Below, in pieces: positions 1 through 5,579 of a DNA stretch of 5,773 nt; positions within the stretch are counted from its first letter, which is position 1; the number at the start of each line of letters is the position of its first letter. The stretch comes from Alphaproteobacteria bacterium (lineage in GTDB: Bacteria > Pseudomonadota > Alphaproteobacteria > Sphingomonadales > Emcibacteraceae), in contig JAUILB010000194.1 in NCBI GenBank assembly GCA_030432815.1, forward strand, positions 1 to 5,773. The letters run 5' to 3'. The position numbers were made by a program, and so were the translations under genes. Below the pieces are notes generated by a model. That model had not been told where the DNA came from and made no database searches. It worked only from the letters and a program-made list of their open reading frames with translations.

Positions 1-501
1 TTCTAAAAGTAACGGTTGCAGACGATCTTTTGCGTTTATTATGCTTTCTTTGCTAGCAAGTTGATCTTTTTCTTCTTTGTCTCTTTTAGTTTTTGCATTG
101 CTTGGAGCGATTGACCTTTCTTTTTTCTCAACCGGTGGTGTATCAGGGTTAGCTGCACTTAAAAGATCATTCAGTAAAACCGTGTTCAGGTCACGTCGTT
201 CCAGATCGTTGAGTTGTAAACGATTTTTTCCTGAAACTTCCCGTACAAGGTCATCTATTATAGCAACTAGATCCGTACGCGGCATTTCCAGAACTTTTTT
301 TCCTTCCAGTTTGGTAGCGAGTAAAGGTTCAACCATTTCATAAATTTTATCCACCAGATTTGCATCTGATGTCATAAATTTGGTTTCAACCATATGATCC
401 GTAGCTCTCCTGCCTTCTTTCTTTGCAGATGCAGGTGAGCCTTCCTTACCGGTTTTCACGGGTGATTTTGATATTAATTTTCGTCCAAATGCTGGTTTCA
501 T
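1..501 (-). CDS. cpaF: CpaF/TadA pilus assembly ATPase, N-terminal 167 residues (cut by window edge)
   Basis: This is the start of the Tad secretion ATPase that powers Flp pilus assembly at the inner membrane. The reading frame runs open from an ATG at 501 to base 1, and no stop is reached. The catalytic RecA-like part (Walker A/B, His box) lies outside the window. Residues 1-45 are basic and low-complexity. Residues 46-115 look like the helical N-terminal CpaF domain, ending in 'RLQLNDLERRDLNTVLLNDL', which matches my memory of the CpaF stretch that normally precedes 'GLGPLEPLL'. That continuation is absent. Instead a charged Lys/Glu/Asp/Ser linker follows (about 116-150), and then 'AKDRLQPLLLE' (157-167), which resembles the beginning of the same domain again. 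Identity rests on this N-terminal similarity and on position 43 bases after cpaE. No strong Shine-Dalgarno is visible before the ATG, and no in-frame upstream ATG was found. Confidence 0.85.
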   Translation of the reverse strand, partial: MKPAFGRKLISKSPVKTGKEGSPASAKKEGRRATDHMVETKFMTSDANLVDKIYEMVEPLLATKLEGKKVLEMPRTDLVAIIDDLVREVSGKNRLQLNDLERRDLNTVLLNDLLSAANPDTPPVEKKERSIAPSNAKTKRDKEEKDQLASKESIINAKDRLQPLLLE

Positions 502-544
502 TTTAACTAATCTACTGTGTTACGGATTACAATTTTCCTGATTA

Positions 545-1786
545 TTAACTCTTGGATAGGCCAATTTTCTTTAAAAACCCTGACTTCTTCTTTTCAGCGG
601 TGCCACCCGCTATAGAGTCACATATGTCATGTATCTGTTTTGCAATTTTGCTGTGCTTTGCAGATTGAGCAAGGATTTTACCGCTTTTGGCTACCTGTAT
701 CATTAATTTGCTATCATTGGGAATTTCCCAATCGATTGGCTGTTCTATTGTTGCTTCAAAGTCTTTCCTGTTTACTTCGGCCATTTGTGGGCCGTTTGAT
801 TTATTCACAAGCACTCTGACTTTAGTCTGCGGTGCAACTGACTTACAAAATGCAATAAAGCGAACTACATCGCGTGTGGCTGAAAGGGTATAATCAGAAA
901 CCAAGATAACTTCGTCTGTTTCACTAATTAGCATTGGATAATCAGTGATCAAAGAGCGAGGCAAATCCAGGATAACATTTTTGAAGTTTGATTTCATTTC
1001 AACCAGCAGATGATTTAGTGCCGCAGGATCTGTATAAGAGGGATCAGTCAATGGCGCCTCAGAACCAAGAATTGATAAATTCTCACTTTCCTTAATTGTT
1101 GCACGTTCTATAAATAATCCATCAACTCTACTTGGATTTTCCAATGCATCAACGAGGCCCCGACCGGGTTCAAGATCAAAAGTAAGTGCCCCGGTTCCAA
1201 AATACATATCAAGATCAACAAGAGCAGTTTTCTGCTTATATTCATTTGCCAGTATCCATGCCGTATTGGTTGCCAACATACTTGCACCTACGCCGCCACG
1301 CACGCCAATAAAGGAAATGATTTTTTCCTTATTAACTTCTTCAACTACCTGAGGAGCCTCGGTAGGGGCGCGCAATGTAAGCTCGGCCGACAAAATTGCT
1401 TCACGAAGCTGATCGGTCGTAACGGGCTTAACCAGATAATCCTGTACTCCGCTTGCGATCATATTGCGATAAAAGCTTACATCATTTAGCTTGCCAATGG
1501 TGATAACCATTGTGCCGGGTTCACAAACTTCGGCTAGCGCATTAATATCTTCTTCTGGATCAATAGAATTTGATAAATCAACCAGCAAAAATTGTGGAGA
1601 ACCGATAGTTGCCAATGTACGTATAGCGCTCTCGATACCACCATTTTTAATTAAATTATTGTCCCATTCCCGCTCCGCAAGAATTGGTAATAATTGCTGG
1701 TTTGTTTCTTCATCACAAAGATAAGCGCCAAATTGCTGACCTGCGCCTGAATTGGGATTTATAGTCATTAGTTTTTCCACACTCAT
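545..1786 (-). CDS. cpaE: CpaE/TadZ pilus localisation protein: receiver-like domain plus MinD/ParA-type ATPase domain
   Basis: A 413-residue cytoplasmic protein expected to position the Tad machine, often at a cell pole. Residues 18-137 form a receiver-like domain with an acidic pair (Asp25, Glu26), a phospho-acceptor-like Asp70 in 'FLLVDLS', and Lys120-Pro121 in 'DYLVKPV'. Gly98 sits where true receivers have the Thr/Ser switch. Residues 154-390 form the MinD/ParA-like domain. Its P-loop is 'GVRGGVGAS' (161-169), where Arg163 and Ala168 replace both lysines of the deviant Walker A motif. It is followed by 'ALVDLDMYFG' (188-197) and a Walker B-like 'NVILDLP' (270-276). The P-loop change is one I associate with alphaproteobacterial CpaE proteins. 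The C-terminus is basic and amphipathic ('GFLKKIGLSKS'), like the MinD membrane tail. The ATG at 1786 lies 15 bases after cpaD. A second ATG at codon 7 is a possible alternative start. Confidence 0.95.
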   Translation of the reverse strand: MSVEKLMTINPNSGAGQQFGAYLCDEETNQQLLPILAEREWDNNLIKNGGIESAIRTLATIGSPQFLLVDLSNSIDPEEDINALAEVCEPGTMVITIGKLNDVSFYRNMIASGVQDYLVKPVTTDQLREAILSAELTLRAPTEAPQVVEEVNKEKIISFIGVRGGVGASMLATNTAWILANEYKQKTALVDLDMYFGTGALTFDLEPGRGLVDALENPSRVDGLFIERATIKESENLSILGSEAPLTDPSYTDPAALNHLLVEMKSNFKNVILDLPRSLITDYPMLISETDEVILVSDYTLSATRDVVRFIAFCKSVAPQTKVRVLVNKSNGPQMAEVNRKDFEATIEQPIDWEIPNDSKLMIQVAKSGKILAQSAKHSKIAKQIHDICDSIAGGTAEKKKSGFLKKIGLSKS

Positions 1787-1798
1787 ATTCTTTATTTA

Positions 1799-1803
1799 CC
1801 CCT
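1799..1803 (-). promoter_or_regulatory. Shine-Dalgarno of cpaE, overlapping the cpaD stop
   Basis: The minus strand reads TAGGGGTAAATAAAGAATATG. The AGGGG overlaps the TAG stop of cpaD and sits 12 bases before the ATG, a longer spacer than usual. In-frame TAG and TAA stops lie only one codon apart here (TAG GGG TAA). The overlap suggests that cpaE translation is coupled to termination of cpaD. Confidence 0.45.
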
Positions 1804-2494
1804 AGTTACCCGTGTTTCCTGTTGTAGATGCTGTTTCAACAACCACAGTTCGGCTACGGTATCTTTCCACTGCGCCGGCAGAGCGTTCAGCGCTTGCTGG
1901 TGCACCTTCAGCACCTATGATCAAATCTCTTGGATTTGCAACCATAAGGCCAAGATTGGCCTGATTGGCACAACCAAGATTGTTTAATGGTGCATTTTCA
2001 TAGTTTGGATAGGATTTTTGTGACCAATCACCGCAATCAGGTGTGGAAACAACATATTTGGAAATCAGCAGACGTCCTGTGCCAGCTGTTGGCTCCATAC
2101 CGTAGGGCGTAATTGCTTCTGACATATATAGTCCGCTCTCTTTAAGCAGATTAGATATATATACTAAGCGCTGCTTATCCAGTTCTGAAAGATTTCCATT
2201 TCTGTCGAGCGGAAAATCCATGCTGAACTCATCGCCATATGTGACATCAGCAGTATTCAGAAAATTATTCAGTTTAACTATTTCTCTTCCATCCAGCTCA
2301 ACCTGATTTTGTGGGAACTGAATGTTAAACGGTATGCGAACTAGTTCTACTTCATTGCGGTTTTGTTGTTCTATCCCGGTATACTGTGTCATGTTTCCTG
2401 CACAACCTGCTGTCAATGTCAGGCACGTTGCACCGATAAAAACCGACTTTAAAAAAGTGGGGAATGATACGTTCATGTTTTTCTTATTAGTCAT
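1802..2494 (-). CDS. cpaD: CpaD pilus-assembly lipoprotein
   Basis: A 230-residue outer-membrane-associated lipoprotein of the Tad machine, thought to support the CpaC secretin. The N-terminus has basic residues, a hydrophobic stretch (about 15-28) and a lipobox 'LTAGC' with Cys31 as the expected lipidated residue, giving a mature protein of about 200 residues. The family signature is clear: 'TPDCGDWS' (151-158), then 'LGCANQANLGLMVANPRDL' (173-191), with Cys154 and Cys175 as a plausible disulfide pair. The tail 'APASAERSAGAVERYR' (198-213) also fits CpaD. Overall length is normal for the family. The ATG at 2494 is supported by an AGGAGA six bases upstream. ATG codon 7 would still leave a signal peptide but lacks that support. 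The gene starts 10 bases after cpaC and ends 15 before cpaE. Confidence 0.93.
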   Translation of the reverse strand: MTNKKNMNVSFPTFLKSVFIGATCLTLTAGCAGNMTQYTGIEQQNRNEVELVRIPFNIQFPQNQVELDGREIVKLNNFLNTADVTYGDEFSMDFPLDRNGNLSELDKQRLVYISNLLKESGLYMSEAITPYGMEPTAGTGRLLISKYVVSTPDCGDWSQKSYPNYENAPLNNLGCANQANLGLMVANPRDLIIGAEGAPASAERSAGAVERYRSRTVVVETASTTGNTGN

Positions 2495-2500
2495 TTATTC

Positions 2501-2506
2501 TCTCCT
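2501..2506 (-). promoter_or_regulatory. Shine-Dalgarno of cpaD, overlapping the cpaC stop
   Basis: AGGAGA on the minus strand, six bases before the cpaD ATG, is the strongest ribosome-binding site in the window. Its first two bases are the last two of the cpaC TAG stop (TAGGAGA), so a ribosome finishing cpaC covers it. It fixes the cpaD start at 2494. Confidence 0.75.
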
Positions 2507-3938
2507 ATTCCAACATAAAGCCGGCGGCGCCATTGAGCTTCCTGCCGTTCGCAGCCTGAACAGGTTGCGGAACTAGTGGCGGTGTACTGGCATAAGATTG
2601 TCCTTCCAGATATCTTTCTTTATCATTTGGATATCTGAAGTTATCAGTTGGAAGGCGCATTTGGTCTTCTGTATTTGGTTCAACAATATAAGGTGTTACA
2701 ATCACGACTAGTTCAGACTCCTGGCGTGTGAACTGACTGGAGCGGAATAATGTACCAATCACAGGAATATCAGCTAACCAGGGAAACTTGGTAAGGTCAT
2801 GGACGCCATTATTCTGAATAAGACCTGCAACAGCAAAACTTTGACCTGATCCAAGTTCTACAGTTGTTTCAACGCGTCTTGTGCTTAGTGCGGGAATGTT
2901 TAACCCTTCAACAGTTATAGCACCTGAAGATGTGATCTGGCTTACTTCCGGTCTTAGATGAATATTAATGCGGCCACTATCTAAAACAACTGGTGTAAAG
3001 TTTAATGCCACACCAAATTCTTTGTACTGAATAGAGATGCCATCTCTCTGAAAGATAGGAACAGGGTATTCACCACCGGCAAGAAAACTCGCTGTTTCAC
3101 CGGAAAGCGTTGTAAGATTAGGTTCTGCCAGAACAGAAATTACCCCTTCCTCTTCCATTGCGTCTATAAGAAAGTTAACATCAAGATTACCTATCGGGAT
3201 ACCTCCAAAAAGACTATCTCCGTCCGATAACCAGTTTCGTTGCGGTACGGTTGGATCAAACGGGCTTGGTGTAACGCTAAAAAAGTCCGTTCCCTGAGAA
3301 ATGCCAAGAAGTGTTCCGCCTGAAGTTGAAAGGATACTTTCCCAGTTAAAGCCTAGCTGTTTCATGGTTTCACGACCGATTTCAGCGATCCGGACACGTA
3401 AATTTACCTGAACGGGCGTTGCGATATTTAATTTATTGACGATTGTACTTTCTTCACCAATAAATTCGGCGGCCATGCGTCTTGCTTCTTCGGCTTGTTC
3501 TGGATTATCTACATGACCTGTTAATATAAGAATGCCTTCATAGGATTCGACATTGATGCGTGTATCGGGCATCACTGTTTTAAGGGCAGCTTCAAAGTTA
3601 CCAAGGTTGTGATTAACTGAGACTTCACCGTCGAATACGATTTCATCATCTTCGGATATCGCATAAACACTTGTCTGCCCCTGCCTTTTGCCAAAAATAT
3701 ATGCAAGAGTAGGGGATTTTACCTGTACATCGGCGATTGTAGGATCAGCAACAAATACGTTATTTACCGGCTTTGAAAAACGAACAAGAGTTCCCTTGCT
3801 TACCTCAATATTAATATGGTCTTTCGCATTTACAATATCAGGCAATGCGAAGGTAATCATTATGGTAATCACAAAAGCAAAAATGCATTGTTGTACCTTA
3901 TTTAAGATGGCTTTCCGTGTGTTATAATAGTTTGTCAT
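2505..3938 (-). CDS. cpaC: CpaC/RcpA outer-membrane secretin of the Tad pilus
   Basis: A 477-residue secretin that forms the outer-membrane channel for the Flp pilus. Residues 10-38 form a signal peptide with a hydrophobic core and a likely cleavage after 'VNA' (36-38). Residues about 42-105 match the N-terminal domain of pilus secretins ('VFVADPTIADVQVKSPT'). A BON-like domain follows at about 112-172 ('ILILTGHVDNPEQAEEARRM'). The secretin core covers about 176-420, with 'VLAEPNLTTLSGETASFLAG' (269-288), 'FGVALNFTPVVLDSGRINI' (308-326), 'LGSGQSFAVAGLIQN' (362-376), 'PWLADIPVIGTLFRS' (386-400) and 'ELVVIVTPYIVEP' (409-421). The C-terminal tail is proline-rich and ends 'GFMLE', similar to other alphaproteobacterial CpaC ends as I recall them. 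The ATG at 3938 has AGGGA six bases upstream. The gene sits 15 bases after cpaB and 10 before cpaD. The family assignment is secure. Confidence 0.97.
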   Translation of the reverse strand: MTNYYNTRKAILNKVQQCIFAFVITIMITFALPDIVNAKDHINIEVSKGTLVRFSKPVNNVFVADPTIADVQVKSPTLAYIFGKRQGQTSVYAISEDDEIVFDGEVSVNHNLGNFEAALKTVMPDTRINVESYEGILILTGHVDNPEQAEEARRMAAEFIGEESTIVNKLNIATPVQVNLRVRIAEIGRETMKQLGFNWESILSTSGGTLLGISQGTDFFSVTPSPFDPTVPQRNWLSDGDSLFGGIPIGNLDVNFLIDAMEEEGVISVLAEPNLTTLSGETASFLAGGEYPVPIFQRDGISIQYKEFGVALNFTPVVLDSGRINIHLRPEVSQITSSGAITVEGLNIPALSTRRVETTVELGSGQSFAVAGLIQNNGVHDLTKFPWLADIPVIGTLFRSSQFTRQESELVVIVTPYIVEPNTEDQMRLPTDNFRYPNDKERYLEGQSYASTPPLVPQPVQAANGRKLNGAAGFMLE

Positions 3939-3944
3939 AAACTG

Positions 3945-3949
3945 TCCCT
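3945..3949 (-). promoter_or_regulatory. Shine-Dalgarno of cpaC
   Basis: AGGGA lies six bases before the cpaC ATG, inside the 15-base gap after the cpaB stop. The context TTAGGGAC is the same as that of the flp ribosome-binding site at the right edge of the window. Confidence 0.65.
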
Positions 3950-3953
3950 AACG

Positions 3954-4871
3954 CTATTTATTTGATGGATCTGTGAAAACCAGATCTTCTGTTTCATTGG
4001 CACGTACTATTTTAACCGGGCGCTTTTTCGATGTGCCTGTGCCTGTGCCTTTTTGTTCTGCGACAACTTTGCTGACTTCATCTGCATAAGTAACCTGACT
4101 GGTTGAGCCATTAAGGGTTTTGGTTATATTATCCGTATCGGCCATTTGTGTTTCAACTGCCAGACTTCTGAGTGCCAGTGAAAGTTCACCCATTCTGGAC
4201 ATAAGAGCAATTTTTTCGGCTTGTTTTGGCAGGACTTCAAAAGTCGCAATCTTACCGATGGCGGGTGTATTGGTTTCATTTGACATTTGTGTATCTATCG
4301 CAAGTACACGAATATCTTCGAGAACAGTTTCTGTTGCCTGTATCATGGTCGGGTCATTAGCACCAACTTCAAGTTCCTGAACTTCATGCGTTAGAAGGAT
4401 ATCAACGGTATCACCTGGGAAGATAAAACCTGACAGGCCTGTCCGTGGACTGATGCTGATTGATACCGCCCTGTAACCAGGTTTAAGCACTGCGGCCATA
4501 AAACCTCTTGTTCCTGGCTTTACGACACGACCGTTTACGATCGGTTCACCTGCTGCAATCGGTAATTTGGCAACGGCTCCCAAAAATGATTCTATTTGGG
4601 CTTCTGACGAATCGTTCTGATCTTTTTTTGTATAATGTTCATTAATATTATCTCCGGGCCAGGACTGCCATTCCAGGTCTTCTCTCTTAATGAAATAACC
4701 AGTATGGATGTCTTTGTTGGCGACCAACACCTGTACATCCGATGCAACCTGCTGCACTATGGTTGTCTGTTGGACTTCAGGCGTAGAAACCAGACTCCGT
4801 GCTAAAAATGCAGTAATGCCAGCAATTACGATTGCTGCTGTTATAAGAATGATACTTCTTGTATTAATCAT
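3954..4871 (-). CDS. cpaB: CpaB/RcpC Tad pilus assembly protein with SAF domain
   Basis: A 305-residue inner-membrane-anchored periplasmic protein, thought to work with the CpaC secretin. A single hydrophobic segment (about 7-25) serves as anchor or uncleaved signal. A SAF-like domain covers about 45-115 ('VQVLVANKDIHTGYFIKRED' at 46-65; 'LPIAAGEPI' at 103-111). The RcpC/CpaB conserved region follows: 'MAAVLKPGYRAVSI' (125-138), 'GFIFPGDTVDILL' (148-160), 'TVLEDIRVLAID' (182-193), then 'ATFEVLPKQAEKIALMSRMG' (209-228) and 'LSLALRS' (230-236). The C-terminal 40 residues are polar and probably disordered, with a Gly-Thr run at 275-280 followed by 'RPVKIVRANETE', which resembles the usual CpaB ending. 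The ATG at 4871 has AGGA eight bases upstream and lies 20 bases after cpaA. Length is at the upper end of normal. Confidence 0.95.
   Translation of the reverse strand: MINTRSIILITAAIVIAGITAFLARSLVSTPEVQQTTIVQQVASDVQVLVANKDIHTGYFIKREDLEWQSWPGDNINEHYTKKDQNDSSEAQIESFLGAVAKLPIAAGEPIVNGRVVKPGTRGFMAAVLKPGYRAVSISISPRTGLSGFIFPGDTVDILLTHEVQELEVGANDPTMIQATETVLEDIRVLAIDTQMSNETNTPAIGKIATFEVLPKQAEKIALMSRMGELSLALRSLAVETQMADTDNITKTLNGSTSQVTYADEVSKVVAEQKGTGTGTSKKRPVKIVRANETEDLVFTDPSNK
4032..4049. repeat. (TGTGCC)x3 short tandem repeat inside cpaB
   Basis: Three perfect copies of a hexamer (plus-strand TGTGCC). On the coding strand they encode the Gly-Thr run at residues 275-280 in the disordered tail of CpaB. 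Gain or loss of a unit would add or remove two residues without a frameshift. Confidence 0.8.
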
Positions 4872-4891
4872 ATCTTTTATCCTGTTAAGGC

Positions 4892-5425
4892 CTAATTTAG
4901 GGCCTGATAAAGTTGAAACGCTACATAGAGCCCGCCAACTGAAATTCCTATTCCGTAGGGAATGTTATTTTCTTTATTCACCAATTCTGATGACTCTGAC
5001 ATAGAAAGGTTTATATTTTCTGAAGATTTTTGACTAGAAAGGTAACTTTTTAAATATCTACAACATATTGTTAAGATTGCGACAATTCCGCCGCATAAAG
5101 TGGTTATCAAAATGAATTCTATTGCATATGCTGGCCCGGCCCAGAGCAAAACGGCTGGGATCAGTTTAACGTCGCCACCACCGATAAAACCGTAAGCAAA
5201 TAATAAAAGTAAGATTAAAAAGACTATGATAGCTATGGCAAAAGAATAACCTAAATATGACCAGCTTGGTGGTGTACCGATCATAAATAATACTGAAATA
5301 AAAATCAGATATAGACCGGCGACACTTAGGCAGAGCCTGTTGGATAAAATAAAGCTTTTAAAATCAGAAACCGCAGCCCAGATCATGGCTGCTGCAAATA
5401 AAAAAAGAATGAAGTTAATGATCAC
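4892..5425 (-). CDS. cpaA: CpaA/TadV prepilin peptidase (A24 aspartic protease)
   Basis: A 177-residue polytopic inner-membrane peptidase that removes the leader from pre-Flp, and normally from the TadE/TadF pseudopilins. Hydrophobic segments lie at about 3-19, 32-50, 58-80, 88-122 and 159-174. The two catalytic aspartates of the A24 family are visible: Asp21 in 'VSDFKSFILSNRL' (19-31), where the usual 'IPN' is replaced by 'LSN', and Asp85 in 'GFIGGGDVKL' (79-88), the GxGD-type motif. The C-terminal 'IPYGIGISVGG' (155-165) is typical of TadV. Residues about 124-152 form a Ser/Glu-rich cytoplasmic or periplasmic loop. Length is normal for the short TadV form without the methylase domain. The start is GTG at 5425. 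No ATG is available upstream before an in-frame TAA, and the next internal Met (14) would destroy the first membrane helix. A weak TGGA precedes the GTG. Confidence 0.93.
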   Translation of the reverse strand: MIINFILFLFAAAMIWAAVSDFKSFILSNRLCLSVAGLYLIFISVLFMIGTPPSWSYLGYSFAIAIIVFLILLLLFAYGFIGGGDVKLIPAVLLWAGPAYAIEFILITTLCGGIVAILTICCRYLKSYLSSQKSSENINLSMSESSELVNKENNIPYGIGISVGGLYVAFQLYQALN

Positions 5426-5432
5426 GTTGATA

Positions 5433-5463
5433 TCCAGCTGAAATAATATTTATTAATGCTGGA
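5433..5463 (-). promoter_or_regulatory. Hairpin covering the cpaA ribosome-binding region
   Basis: On the transcript strand, TCCAGC and GCTGGA form a perfect 6-bp stem enclosing 19 bases. The enclosed segment can fold further: AATA pairs with TATT across a 5-base loop, leaving a symmetric 3x3 internal loop. The 3' arm contains the only Shine-Dalgarno-like bases (GGA) before the GTG start of cpaA, which begins seven bases after the stem. No U-run follows, so it is not a standard terminator. A role in restraining cpaA translation is inferred. Confidence 0.4.
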
Positions 5464-5514
5464 GCGATAATAAGTCGGGGATATTAAGATCGGGTAAATT
5501 GACTTACTTGATAT

Positions 5515-5520
5515 ATTATA
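5515..5520 (-). promoter_or_regulatory. Possible -10 element (TATAAT) upstream of cpaA
   Basis: A perfect TATAAT on the minus strand, about 90 bases before cpaA. No -35 hexamer resembling TTGACA occurs 16-18 bases upstream, and the surroundings are very AT-rich, so chance is a real possibility. If used, it would give cpaA-F a transcript separate from flp. Confidence 0.2.
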
Positions 5521-5529
5521 AATAATACG

Positions 5530-5577
5530 AACCTGATTTTGCTTTTTATTAATGTTCGCATTAAATCTAAACCTGAT
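5530..5577. repeat. Pair of 8-bp direct repeats (AACCTGAT) flanking a palindrome
   Basis: AACCTGAT occurs at 5530-5537 and 5570-5577 on the plus strand (ATCAGGTT on the transcript strand), exactly 40 bases apart, just after the flp stop. The two copies bracket the palindrome at 5549-5564. The arrangement could be paired binding sites, but no known consensus is recognised. Confidence 0.35.
5549..5564. repeat. 16-bp palindrome in the flp-cpaA gap
   Basis: TTAATG and CATTAA are perfect inverted 6-bp arms around a 4-base centre (TTCG on the plus strand, CGAA on the minus strand). It starts 16 bases downstream of the flp stop. As RNA the stem is AT-rich and weak, with only an AT-rich tail (TAAAAAG) and no U-tract, so it is a poor terminator. 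It could be a protein-binding site or a minor 3' end structure of the flp message. Confidence 0.4.
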
Positions 5578-5579
5578 AC

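Noticed and set aside
77..343. Plus-strand open frame of 88 codons
   Set aside because: It lies wholly antisense to the CpaF N-terminus, which has recognisable family sequence. The Ser/Arg-rich composition is typical of a reverse-frame shadow.
502..544. Terminator or promoter in the cpaE-cpaF gap
   Set aside because: The 43 bases show no stable hairpin with a U-run and no paired -35/-10 elements.
687..1724. Plus-strand open frames at 687-893 and 1491-1724
   Set aside because: Both are antisense to cpaE, show no domain signature and have no convincing ribosome-binding context.
2322..5004. Plus-strand open frames at 2322-2576, 3688-3927, 4120-4380 and 4708-5004
   Set aside because: They are antisense to cpaD, cpaC, cpaB and cpaB/cpaA, which are all well-supported genes. 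Cys/Ser-rich low-similarity products point to shadow frames.
5433..5463. Rho-independent terminator after flp
   Set aside because: The stem is only 6 bp with a large interior and is followed by ATATCAAC rather than a U-tract.
5499..5527. Plus-strand promoter with -35 TTGACT
   Set aside because: No -10 close to TATAAT occurs at 16-18 bases' spacing. It would only drive antisense transcription into flp.
5549..5564. CtrA-type site (TTAA-N7-TTAA), attractive because CtrA controls pilA in Caulobacter
   Set aside because: The two TTAA halves are separated by eight bases, not seven. The site also lies downstream of flp rather than in its promoter, which is outside the window.
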